The position numbers and the translations under genes were made by a program. Source: Desulfitobacterium metallireducens DSM 15288 (GTDB taxonomy: Bacteria > Bacillota > Desulfitobacteriia > Desulfitobacteriales > Desulfitobacteriaceae). Taken from it: a stretch of DNA of 64,000 nucleotides. The notes below the pieces were generated by a model that worked only from the letters and a program-made list of their open reading frames with translations, ran no database searches and was not told the DNA's origin. The stretch lies in contig NZ_CP007032.1 of NCBI RefSeq assembly GCF_000231405.2, forward strand, positions 434,001 through 498,000, read 5' to 3'. This document shows, one piece after another, positions 31,233-40,052 of this stretch. The stretch's first letter is position 1; the number at the start of each line of letters is the position of its first letter.

Positions 31233-32843
31233 TTGGACCTCATTTGGACAAACATACGCGTACCCGTGGAAGAAGAGGAATCTCTTCTTATCTCACGGAT
31301 GGCCCATAAATTAAGAGTTCCTCCCCAATCCATTTCAGGATTAAGGATTGTGCGTCGTTCGTTAGATGCACGGAAAAAGCCTCAGCTTTTCTTTTCATAT
31401 ACTCTTACTTTTAATCTTGAATTGCCGATAAAGGAAGTTCAACGGATTTTAAGCCGAAATCGAGATTTGAAACCAGAACCTATAGAAGAACCCATTCTGC
31501 TGTCTAAACCGGACAAAAGATTAACCCATCGCCCCATTGTGATCGGAGCTGGTCCTGCAGGTTATTTTGCGGCTTTAGCACTTGCCCAAAAAGGATATGC
31601 TCCGCTTGTTCTTGAACGGGGAGACGCGGTGATCGAGCGGACACGGAAAGTGAATGAATTCTGGGAATCAGGGAACTTAGATACGGAAAGCAATGTCCAA
31701 TTTGGCGAGGGTGGCGCAGGTACGTTTTCTGATGGTAAATTAACGACTCGAATTTCCGATCGTCGGATCACAGAAGTGTTGCATGCTTTTGTGAAAGCGG
31801 GCGCGCCAACTGAGATTCAATATCTAGCGAAGGCGCATATTGGAACGGATATTCTCAAACAAGTGGTTCAAGGACTCCGCCAAGAAATTATCGCTTTAGG
31901 GGGAGAAGTACGCTTTCGAACGAAGCTTACCGGGCTCCAGAAAACAACTGAAAAAATGACGGGAGTCGGAGTCAATGGTAATGAAGAAATCCCAGCTGAA
32001 GCTGTGATTCTGGCCATCGGACATAGTGCTCGGGATACGTATGAAATGCTTTTAGACCATGAAATACAGATTGAACAAAAGGCTTTTGCTATAGGGTTAA
32101 GAATTGAACATCCCCAAGAATTGATTAACCGTTCTCAATATGGAGTTGAGGAGCACCCGAAGCTTGGCCCTGCAGATTATCAGTTAACCTATCAGGATCA
32201 GCTGACAGGAAGGGGAGCCTATGCTTTTTGTATGTGCCCTGGGGGAAAAGTAGTTGCCGCAGCATCGGAAGAAGAACGGTTGGTTACCAACGGCATGAGT
32301 GTATATCGACGGGATAGCGGGATTGCGAATAGCGCTTTGGTGGTCACAGTGGGTCAAAACGATTTTGGAAGCAGCCATCCTCTGGCAGGAATTGAGTTTC
32401 AACGGCATTGGGAGCATCAAGCCTTTTTGGCAGGTGGAAGAAATTATTATGCACCGGTTCAGTGCGTTCCCGATTTTCTTAAGGGTCAGGAGAGCGATGA
32501 TTTTTCCTGCCCTTCAAGTTATATTCCCGGGGTGACCGCCGTTGATCTTCATCATGTTTTGCCCAAGCCGGTGAGCGAGGTGTTAGAACGCGCCCTGACT
32601 TCCTTCGATCATAAAATTAAAGGCTTTGCCGGGGAGACTGCGACATTGACAGGGGTTGAGACACGGACCAGTGCACCGATCCGGATTACTCGTGATGAAA
32701 ACGGAGAGGCGTTAGGGATCAAAGGCCTTTTCCCGGCTGGAGAAGGAGCAGGCTATGCTGGAGGGATTATTAGCGCGGCAGTGGATGGAATACGAGCTGC
32801 AGAACGCCTAATGGCACAGTATGCCCCAGTTGGGCGCTCTTGA
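31233..32843 (+). CDS. NAD(P)/FAD-dependent oxidoreductase (COG2509-type)
   Basis: 536 residues. An N-terminal domain (about 1-95) precedes the FAD-binding Rossmann motif VIGAGPAGYFAALALA (about 104-119), then LERGDAVIERT, the QFGEGGAGTFSDGKL loop (about 151-165) and a C-terminal GLFPAGEGAGYAGGIISAA (about 499-517). This dehydrogenase-like family is commonly found next to glmM in Firmicutes; its substrate is not established. TTG 31233 is chosen because AGGAGGT lies about 6 bp upstream. Confidence 0.88.
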   Translation: MDLIWTNIRVPVEEEESLLISRMAHKLRVPPQSISGLRIVRRSLDARKKPQLFFSYTLTFNLELPIKEVQRILSRNRDLKPEPIEEPILLSKPDKRLTHRPIVIGAGPAGYFAALALAQKGYAPLVLERGDAVIERTRKVNEFWESGNLDTESNVQFGEGGAGTFSDGKLTTRISDRRITEVLHAFVKAGAPTEIQYLAKAHIGTDILKQVVQGLRQEIIALGGEVRFRTKLTGLQKTTEKMTGVGVNGNEEIPAEAVILAIGHSARDTYEMLLDHEIQIEQKAFAIGLRIEHPQELINRSQYGVEEHPKLGPADYQLTYQDQLTGRGAYAFCMCPGGKVVAAASEEERLVTNGMSVYRRDSGIANSALVVTVGQNDFGSSHPLAGIEFQRHWEHQAFLAGGRNYYAPVQCVPDFLKGQESDDFSCPSSYIPGVTAVDLHHVLPKPVSEVLERALTSFDHKIKGFAGETATLTGVETRTSAPIRITRDENGEALGIKGLFPAGEGAGYAGGIISAAVDGIRAAERLMAQYAPVGRS

Positions 32844-32984
32844 ATTTGTAGCGAATGACGGATCGATTTAATGGATTGCGGAAATTTGCAGGTTAAAGTA
32901 GAATAGTGAACAGATAAGACATATAAGCATACGGTAGATACGAAATTTTAGATAGGGTACATATACTTAGGAAGGGGCATAACC

Positions 32985-34319
32985 TTGAGTAGATTATTTG
33001 GAACAGATGGAGTTCGTGGAATAGCAAATCAAGAATTGACACCTAACATCGCTTTCCGTTTAGGACAAGCAGGGGCCTATGTATTAAGTAAAGAACATCC
33101 TCATCCACGTATTATTATTGGAAAAGATACTCGGATTTCCGGAGATATGCTAGAGGCAGCATTGATTGCAGGAATTTGTTCTGTAGGCGCTGATGTTTTA
33201 CGCGTAGGCATTTTACCGACACCGGGGATTGCCTTTTTAACCCGAACTTTGGATGTCAGCGCAGGGGTTGTTATCTCCGCTTCTCATAATCCGGTACAGG
33301 ATAATGGAATCAAATTCTTCGCTTCGACAGGATTTAAGCTGCCGGATGCGATTGAGGATGAGATTGAAGCAATTTATCAAAGTGAGGAAAAACCCTGGGA
33401 AGTTCCGATCGGCGGTGAAGTGGGCAGGGTTATTGAGATTCGGGATGCTGAGCGGCGTTATATGGATTTCCTGAAGGCAACGGTGGGACGACTCGATGGA
33501 CTTAAGGTTGTATTGGATTCGGCTAACGGTGCAGCTTCGCAGGTTGGTCCGAAGCTTTTGGAAGAGTTGGGTGTAGAAGTTATTCCCATTTGTAATCAGC
33601 CGGATGGAGTGAATATTAATGCAAGTTGTGGTTCTACTCATCCAGGAGCATTGCAGAAAGCGGTCCTCGAATATAAGGCTGATTTAGGTTTAGCCAATGA
33701 TGGGGATGCTGATCGCTTAATTGCTGTGGATGAGAACGGTCAAGTTGTCGATGGCGACTTTATTATGCTTATCTGTGCGCTTGCTCAAAAGGCTAAAGGT
33801 AAACTCGAAAAAAATGCACTTGTGATTACAGTGATGAGCAACCTTGGCTTGAAGATTGCTCTTAAAAAAGCGGGTATTGAAGTGCTGGAGACCCAAGTTG
33901 GAGACCGATACGTTATGGAGGAACTTTTACGCACGGGTGCCAAACTCGGCGGCGAACAATCCGGACATATCATTTTTCTAGAACATAATACGACAGGGGA
34001 CGGCTTGCTCACCGCGATTCAGCTTCTTACGGTGATTAAGGAAGAGAAGAAATCCTTAAGAACTTTGGCTGCGCAAATGCAACGCCTACCTCAAGTCTTG
34101 ATTAATACCCGAGTTGAGGATAAAGAAAAATCGATGAATCATCCTGACGTTCTGAAGAAAGTGGAAGAGGTTAAGGCGGTTTTAGGGGATAGTGGGCGTA
34201 TCCTTGTCCGACCTTCGGGAACGGAACCGCTCGTCCGTGTTATGGTGGAAGGACCGGATCAGGATCACCTTAAATTTTTGGCTCAATCTGTGATTGAGGT
34301 TATCCAAAAATTGGTGTAG
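32985..34319 (+). CDS. glmM: Phosphoglucosamine mutase
   Basis: 444 residues, full-length Glm[14 protein letters not shown] at the N-terminus, [12 protein letters not shown] with the phosphoserine near residue 100, metal-binding NDGDADRL (about 239-246), sugar-binding GGEQSGH (about 323-329) and C-terminal [12 protein letters not shown] (about 409-420). It converts glucosamine-6-phosphate to glucosamine-1-phosphate for peptidoglycan. The TTG start follows GGAAGGGG. It is adjacent to the glmS ribozyme, so both steps of the pathway are together. Confidence 0.96.
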   Translation: MSRLFGTDGVRGIANQELTPNIAFRLGQAGAYVLSKEHPHPRIIIGKDTRISGDMLEAALIAGICSVGADVLRVGILPTPGIAFLTRTLDVSAGVVISASHNPVQDNGIKFFASTGFKLPDAIEDEIEAIYQSEEKPWEVPIGGEVGRVIEIRDAERRYMDFLKATVGRLDGLKVVLDSANGAASQVGPKLLEELGVEVIPICNQPDGVNINASCGSTHPGALQKAVLEYKADLGLANDGDADRLIAVDENGQVVDGDFIMLICALAQKAKGKLEKNALVITVMSNLGLKIALKKAGIEVLETQVGDRYVMEELLRTGAKLGGEQSGHIIFLEHNTTGDGLLTAIQLLTVIKEEKKSLRTLAAQMQRLPQVLINTRVEDKEKSMNHPDVLKKVEEVKAVLGDSGRILVRPSGTEPLVRVMVEGPDQDHLKFLAQSVIEVIQKLV

Positions 34320-34495
34320 CTATTTTTGGAAAATCGCGTATAATGGTTCGTGTACTGCTATATCTATAATAATGGCGAGATATATAGTACATGAACCTAT
34401 TTTTTGAATGAGATTTTGAATGGGGTGATGCTGTTAGCAGAAATAGAAAGTAGAAGGTCAGATTGTGAATTAGAGAAAATTTTGGCAAGTATATG

Positions 34496-34668
34496 AAGCG
34501 CCTGGACCATAATCAAGACTCGAGGTCAAAACTTGGAGATCTTGATTACGGTTGACGAGGAAGAGGGTTATCGAAGATTTCGGCGGGTCCCTCTCGGTGT
34601 CTTGACATCGTAAGGCTTATGACAAAACCGCGAAGCAATTTGCGAAACAAAACGTAAGTCTCAAGACA
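34496..34668 (+). promoter_or_regulatory. glmS ribozyme-riboswitch
   Basis: The cleavage site is A-GCGCC at 34497/34498. The conserved core GACGAGGAAGAGGG (34555-34568), TTATCGAA, TTTCGGCGGG and CCCTCTCGG lies in the glmS 5' leader. Family knowledge: glucosamine-6-phosphate activates self-cleavage and mRNA decay. The end near 34668 is approximate. The preceding 34320-34495 stretch contains no gene. Confidence 0.93.
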
Positions 34669-34726
34669 AGGGGAAAGTGTATTTATTTCAGTTCCCTTGG
34701 TTAATTGTGGCCAAGATTTTTTCTAA

Positions 34727-34752
34727 GTCGCCTCGAAGGTGGCTTTTTTGTT
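34727..34752 (+). terminator. Terminator or attenuator between ribozyme and glmS
   Basis: AGTCGCCT-CGAA-GGTGGCT followed by TTTTTTG, 44 bp before the glmS start codon. It lies between the ribozyme and the gene it controls, so it may attenuate transcription. Confidence 0.7.
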
Positions 34753-34795
34753 TATTACAGATTAAGGTCTAATGTTGAGAGGAGAGAAAAAATTC

Positions 34796-36619
34796 ATGTG
34801 TGGAATTGTTGGATATATTGGGAAACAACCGGCTGTACCCGTGTTGTTAGAAGGCTTAAAGAAGTTAGAATATCGAGGATATGACTCAGCTGGAGTGGCT
34901 GTTTTAGATGAAACAGGGATTTCAACCTGTAAGACGGTGGGTAAACTAGCAAATTTAGAAGAAAAACTGGGCCAGGATTATTCGAAAACCTGTATTGGGA
35001 TTGGACATACACGTTGGGCTACCCATGGCCGTCCGTCAGATATCAATTCACATCCCCATCTGGATTCAGAAGAGAAGTTTGCGGTTGTTCATAATGGAAT
35101 TATTGAGAATTACCTCGAATTGAAAGAGTGGTTAATTGAACAAGGCCATCAATTCATTTCGGAAACCGATACGGAAGTTCTACCTCATTTGGTCAGCTAT
35201 TATTATGAAGGAGATCTGGTGGAAGCCGTTCGAAAGGTTCTGAAGAAGGTACGGGGTTCTTTTGCCATGGTCGTATTGAGCCGTCAAGATCCAGACAAAC
35301 TTGTAGCTGCGCGTAAGGACAGTCCAATGGTGCTTGGGCTGGGTGAAGGGGAGTACTTTGTCGCCAGCGATATCCCAGCTATTTTGAACTATACCCGTAA
35401 AACGTATATCCTTGAGGACGGGGAAATGGTCGTTTTGACGAAGGATGGGGTTACGGTAACTGACTTTGAAGGTAATCCTAAATCGAAAGAAGTATATGAA
35501 GTAAAGTGGGACGCTGTAGCTGCAGAAAAAGGCGGCTATGATCACTTTATGCTTAAAGAAATCTACGAACAACCGAAAGCGCTGCGCGATACGATGGCTA
35601 GCCGCTTGGGCGAACAAGAAGTTATACTTCAAGAATTTAAGCTCAGTGCAGAAGAAGTAAAGGATCTCCATAAAGTCTTTATCGTGGCTTGCGGAACGGC
35701 CTGGCATGCAGGATTAGTGGGTAAAACCTTGATTGAACGTTGGGCACGAATTCCTGTGGAAGTCGATATCGCTTCCGAATTCCGTTATCGTTCTCCTTTG
35801 ATCGATAAACACACGATGGTTGTCGTGATCAGTCAGTCTGGAGAAACAGCAGACACCTTGGCAGCGCTTCGTGAAGCTAAAAAACTCGGCGCGCGTGTCG
35901 TTGCGGTTACGAATGTAGTCGGAAGTTCCGTTTCTCGCGAAGCTCATGATGTCATCTATACTTGGGCAGGTCCTGAAATCGCAGTGGCTTCAACGAAAGC
36001 GTATACCACGCAGTTGGAAGGTATGGTTTTACTCGGTCTCTATTTGGCACAGGCTAGGGGAACAATGTCACCTGAGAAGATTGGGCAAGTCATTACCGCT
36101 TTGAAAGAAATTCCTACGCAAGCACAAGAAGTACTTGAGCAAGCGAAGGACATTGAGGATTTTGCGCAATCCTTTGTTGACGTGGAAGATACATTCTTCA
36201 TTGGGCGGAGTCTCGACTGGAATGTGGCGATGGAAGGCGCTCTTAAGTTGAAAGAAATCTCGTACATTCATGCGGAAGCCTATGCCGCAGGGGAGCTTAA
36301 ACACGGAACTCTCGCCTTGATTACTGAGCAAACCCCGGTTATTGCAATTGCTACACAAATGGATGTGTATGATAAGACGGTTTCAAATGTTAAAGAGGTT
36401 AAAGCTCGGGATGCAAAAGTGATCGGGATTACCTTCCAAGGAAATAAGGATCTGGCTAAATCGGTGGATCATGTGATCTATTTACCTAAAACCGTTGTAG
36501 AGCTTGCTCCCATCCTGACGGTTATTCCACTTCAGCTACTCTCTTATTATGTATCTGTAGCTAGAGGGTGTGACGTGGATAAACCGAGGAATTTGGCCAA
36601 AAGCGTTACTGTTGAATAA
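34796..36619 (+). CDS. glmS: Glutamine-fructose-6-phosphate aminotransferase
   Basis: 607 residues. MCGIVGYIG places the N-terminal nucleophile Cys at residue 2 after Met removal. HTRWATHGRPS, then the two SIS domains: ACGTAWHAGLVGK, ISQSGETADT, STKAYTTQL and a final AKSVTVE. It makes glucosamine-6-phosphate from fructose-6-phosphate and glutamine. The frame opens at TTG 34772, but ATG 34796 gives the required terminal Cys. Controlled by the upstream ribozyme. Confidence 0.97.
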   Translation: MCGIVGYIGKQPAVPVLLEGLKKLEYRGYDSAGVAVLDETGISTCKTVGKLANLEEKLGQDYSKTCIGIGHTRWATHGRPSDINSHPHLDSEEKFAVVHNGIIENYLELKEWLIEQGHQFISETDTEVLPHLVSYYYEGDLVEAVRKVLKKVRGSFAMVVLSRQDPDKLVAARKDSPMVLGLGEGEYFVASDIPAILNYTRKTYILEDGEMVVLTKDGVTVTDFEGNPKSKEVYEVKWDAVAAEKGGYDHFMLKEIYEQPKALRDTMASRLGEQEVILQEFKLSAEEVKDLHKVFIVACGTAWHAGLVGKTLIERWARIPVEVDIASEFRYRSPLIDKHTMVVVISQSGETADTLAALREAKKLGARVVAVTNVVGSSVSREAHDVIYTWAGPEIAVASTKAYTTQLEGMVLLGLYLAQARGTMSPEKIGQVITALKEIPTQAQEVLEQAKDIEDFAQSFVDVEDTFFIGRSLDWNVAMEGALKLKEISYIHAEAYAAGELKHGTLALITEQTPVIAIATQMDVYDKTVSNVKEVKARDAKVIGITFQGNKDLAKSVDHVIYLPKTVVELAPILTVIPLQLLSYYVSVARGCDVDKPRNLAKSVTVE

Positions 36620-36759
36620 GGAAAAACAACTTAAAAATGCCCTCCTCATTGTTTTCCCCCAATAAACCCTTTCGCTCAATTGAAATCTTTACCGTGAAGA
36701 AGAGAAAAGGGAATAGAAAAATAGAACTGAAAAATGCCCGAAACCCTTGAAAACAAAGG

Positions 36760-36806
36760 GGTAGAGAAGGATTATCGAAAGTAAAATCCTGACTCTACCT
36801 CTTTTT
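36760..36806 (+). terminator. glmS terminator
   Basis: GGTAGAG-A-AGGATT and AATCCT-GA-CTCTACC form a long bulged stem followed by TCTTTTT. The rest of the 36620-36986 gap shows nothing recognisable. Confidence 0.8.
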
Positions 36807-37152
36807 GCTTATATTTAGCATTATTTGGACGGTAACACTTTCTAACATTCTCTTTTTTAATGTGAAAAGGTCACTTTTGACAGTTGTTGCATTTTGGTTT
36901 GGCTTAAGATAACAATTTAGAATAATAACGACTGATAAAATCTTCTCTATCACATTTGGCAAGTTTATATTTCATATAGAATTGAGTGAATATTACGGAG
37001 CAAAATGAGCCATGCTTCCGGACTGTGAGAGCCACAGCTCCGGATTTTTAGAGCCACCCTTCCGGATTGTGAGCCACTTGATGAAACTTCTTATTAGAAT
37101 GTAGTTATACACCCGAGAGAGGAGTGTAAATACATTCATAGGAGGTCATCAA

Positions 37153-38694
37153 ATGACCAATTATCGAGAGATTCTTCGGCTAATTAGCCAAGGAATCAGT
37201 CAACGCAGCATCGCAGTGAGCTGCGAATGCTCACGCAACACTGTTGCCAAGGTGGTGAAACGATCCAACGAGCTTAATATTACTTGGCCGTTAAACCCAG
37301 ATCGGACGAATGGTGAATTGCACAAGCTTTTCTATCCTGAATCCACATTACCTCCTACCCGAAAGCGCCCGGATAATGAGTACATTCATAAAGAAATGGC
37401 GAAAAGCGGAGTAACGCTCAGTCTGCTTTGGAATGAATACTGCGAATCCTGCAGACTCAGCAATGAGATTCCCCTCATGTATACTCAGTTTTGCTACCAT
37501 TATCAGCAGTATGTGGCGAAGACCAAAGCGACCATGCATATCGGACGAAAGCCTGGCGAACAAATGGAGGTCGACTGGGCAGGCCAAACGGCAAGCCTCG
37601 TGGATACGGATACAGGAGAGAGCATTGCTGCCTACATATTTGTAGCTGTTCTACCGTACAGTCAATATGCTTATGTGGAAGCTTTTCTGAATCAAGGCCA
37701 AGAATCCTGGATTACAGCTCATGTCAATGCCTACAAGTATTTTGGAGGCGTTACACGGATTCTTGTACCGGATAATCTGAAGACCGGTGTGGAACGCTCC
37801 TCATGGTATACGCCTATAATCAACAAGTCTTATCACGAAATGGCCGAGCACTATGGGACCGCTGTTATTCCTGCTCGGGTAAGAAAGCCCAAGGATAAAC
37901 CCAGTGTTGAAGGGACGGTTGGCACCATTTCCACCTGGATCGTTGCGGCTCTCCGTCGTCAACAATTCTTTTCTCTTCCAGAACTTAACCTGGCGATACG
38001 AGAGAAACTGGAGGCCTTCAACAGTAAACCGTTTCAGAAGAAAACGGGAAGCCGTCAGAGCGTATTTCGAGAAGAAGAGAAAGCCCTGTTACTACCTCTT
38101 CCCGCAGTACCCTATGAATTAGCAGTTTGGAAGGTTGCCACCGTCCAATTTAACTATCATGTTACTGTAGAGAAAATGCATTACAGCGTCCCTTATGAAT
38201 ACATCAAACACAAAGTCGATGTCCGAATCACCCGTTATGTAGTTGAAGTGTTTTTTAATAATCACCGGATATGTTCCCATCCTCGCTTGCATGGTCGTCC
38301 CGGACAATACAGCACAGTTACGGAACATATGCCGGAAGACCATCAAAAGTATACAGCATGGAATGGCGAACGCTTCGTATTTTGGGCAGAAAACGTTGGT
38401 AAACATACCGCCGTGGTAGTGAAGGCAATCTTGTCTTCTCACCGTATAGAACAACAAGGCTACAAAAGCTGTATGGGTTTACTCAAACTAGCAGATAAAT
38501 ACTCGGTTAGTCGCTTAGAAGCAGCCTGTGAAAAAGCACTCTCCTACACACCCAACCCCAGCTACAAAAGCATTCAGACCATCATCAAAACGGGACAAGA
38601 CAAAATCGTCAAGGAAGAGCCGGTTAACCCTGAGAAATCCTCTAACAGCTTTGGTTTTACCCGAGGCGCAGACTACTACAGGAGGAATTCATAA
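37153..38694 (+). CDS. istA: IS21-family transposase IstA
   Basis: 513 residues. N-terminal helix-turn-helix ISQGISQRSIAVSCECSRNTVAKVVKR (about 10-36, part shown), a DDE integrase core with GEQMEVDWAGQ (about 135-145, first Asp), VPDNLKTGV (second Asp near 211) and KPKDKPSVEGTV (about 248-259, Glu), then a C-terminal DNA-binding region. The ATG follows AGGAGG by about 6 bp. Its stop overlaps the istB start (ATAATGG). Confidence 0.95.
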   Translation: MTNYREILRLISQGISQRSIAVSCECSRNTVAKVVKRSNELNITWPLNPDRTNGELHKLFYPESTLPPTRKRPDNEYIHKEMAKSGVTLSLLWNEYCESCRLSNEIPLMYTQFCYHYQQYVAKTKATMHIGRKPGEQMEVDWAGQTASLVDTDTGESIAAYIFVAVLPYSQYAYVEAFLNQGQESWITAHVNAYKYFGGVTRILVPDNLKTGVERSSWYTPIINKSYHEMAEHYGTAVIPARVRKPKDKPSVEGTVGTISTWIVAALRRQQFFSLPELNLAIREKLEAFNSKPFQKKTGSRQSVFREEEKALLLPLPAVPYELAVWKVATVQFNYHVTVEKMHYSVPYEYIKHKVDVRITRYVVEVFFNNHRICSHPRLHGRPGQYSTVTEHMPEDHQKYTAWNGERFVFWAENVGKHTAVVVKAILSSHRIEQQGYKSCMGLLKLADKYSVSRLEAACEKALSYTPNPSYKSIQTIIKTGQDKIVKEEPVNPEKSSNSFGFTRGADYYRRNS

Positions 38695-39437
38695 TGGTTA
38701 ACGAAACAACAATCGGCAAGCTTAATGAAATGCGACTCACTGCTATGGCAGAATCATTTCGCCAACAACTTCAAGATCCATCCTATACCGCATTAAATTT
38801 TGAAGAACGATTCGGGCTCATGGTGGACACGGAATGGGCAAGGCGTAAGAACAATAAACTCACTCGCCTCATCCGCAAAGCCGATCTTTACTTTAATCAA
38901 GCGTGCATTGAGGATATTGAATATCATGCGGATAGGAAATTGGACAAAGCACAAATCGCTCGGTTATCAACATGTACTTACATCCAAGAAAAACACAACA
39001 TCATTATCCTTGGTGCTTCCGGCGCAGGAAAAACCTATCTCAGCTGTGCCTTCGGTATTGCCGCCTGCCGCAACTTCTATACAGTGAAGTATATTCGGCT
39101 TCCCGATTTACTGAATGAACTGGCAGTAGCACGAGGAGAAGGTATCTACAAAAAAGTAATGAAGCAATACAAGCAAGTCAGTCTGCTCATTCTAGATGAA
39201 TGGTTACTCGTTCCACTGGGTAATAGTGAAGCACGTGATCTTTTAGAAATCGTGGAAGCGAGACACAAAAAGGGATCAACCATTTTCAGTTCTCAATTTT
39301 CACCCGCCGGATGGCATGGCAAAATTGGTGAGGATACTTTAGCTGATGCCATCTTGGACAGAATTGTTCATGATTCCTATACAATCTTGATCGATGGCCA
39401 AGATTCCATGCGTAAACGCAAAGGAATACAGGAATAA
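38694..39437 (+). CDS. istB: IS21-family ATPase IstB
   Basis: 247 residues, AAA+ helper of IstA. Walker A ILGASGAGKTYLSCA (about 104-118), Walker B LLILDEWL (about 163-170), a sensor-like SSQFSPAGWHGKIG (about 199-212) and the C-terminal arginine region IVHDSYTILIDG. It loads and activates IstA at target DNA. The start overlaps the istA stop by one base. Confidence 0.95.
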   Translation: MVNETTIGKLNEMRLTAMAESFRQQLQDPSYTALNFEERFGLMVDTEWARRKNNKLTRLIRKADLYFNQACIEDIEYHADRKLDKAQIARLSTCTYIQEKHNIIILGASGAGKTYLSCAFGIAACRNFYTVKYIRLPDLLNELAVARGEGIYKKVMKQYKQVSLLILDEWLLVPLGNSEARDLLEIVEARHKKGSTIFSSQFSPAGWHGKIGEDTLADAILDRIVHDSYTILIDGQDSMRKRKGIQE

Positions 39438-39680
39438 CAAAACCTTACTCTAGTTTAGAGAGCTGTGGAGAGTGAGGACAAGCCCTTTTGGGTCTTTCTC
39501 AAAAGAACTTGCCCACACTCTCCACAAACTCAAGGAAATTCGGGTGGCTCTCTGTCCGGAGCAGTGGATCATTTTTTCCAGAGAGATGGCTCAGTGACAT
39601 CTGGAATAGTGGCTCTCTAAAACCGTAATATTCATTGAGGATTGCTAAAATATATTTATAGAGGGAACTAATATCATTTG

Positions 39681-39703
39681 AACCGCTACCTGGGCGGTTT
39701 TTA
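39681..39703 (+). terminator. Rho-independent terminator-like hairpin
   Basis: AACCGC-TACCTGG-GCGGTT followed by TTTAC, 47 bp beyond the IS. The remaining gap 39704-40052 contains only a weak 45-codon ORF (39860-39997) without a ribosome binding site and is otherwise AT-rich. Confidence 0.6.
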
Positions 39704-40052
39704 CTTTGTTCTAAAATTGTTGTTTTTCTTAATTTTTAGTTATCATCAAAAGTAAAGAAGGAAACAGAAAATATAAGGAGAAATATATATAAAAATGGTG
39801 AATTTAGCCAGAGAATAATATATTAGGAAACATCTACGGTAGGAACACGCGATCACATAATGAGGACAATAATTATAGCAAATCTATCGGATCTATTCCG
39901 AGATATTGAAGAAGATCGCAAGAAAGCCAGTTTTGGATGTACGAGTATATATAAAAGAATTATCTTGTCAGGACCTAGGTATAAATTGAGAAAATAAATA
40001 ATGAAAGAATTCAGCGAAATACCATACAGTGATTTCTTTGGGGGGTGCCTAA

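Larger units (their letters stand above)
36987..39634 (+). mobile_element. IS21-family insertion sequence
   Basis: The element carries istA and istB. Both ends share the inverted terminal sequence TGAATATTACGG (36987-36998; complement at 39623-39634), starting TG and ending CA. A 5-bp direct duplication TTGAG flanks it (36982-36986 and 39635-39639). Inside each end lie about four copies of GAGCCAC-type repeats spaced about 22 bp (left 37007, 37029, 37051, 37071; right near 39537, 39555, 39579, 39602), typical multiple transposase-binding sites. Both genes are intact, so it may be active. It separates glmS from the phosphorothioation island. Confidence 0.93.

Noticed and set aside
35180-35707. 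Long minus-strand ORF inside glmS
   Set aside because: Fully antisense to a conserved enzyme, with no ribosome binding site or domain.
39860-39997. 45-codon ORF before dptF
   Set aside because: No ribosome binding site, no recognisable domain and AT-rich context; kept only as a note on the gap.
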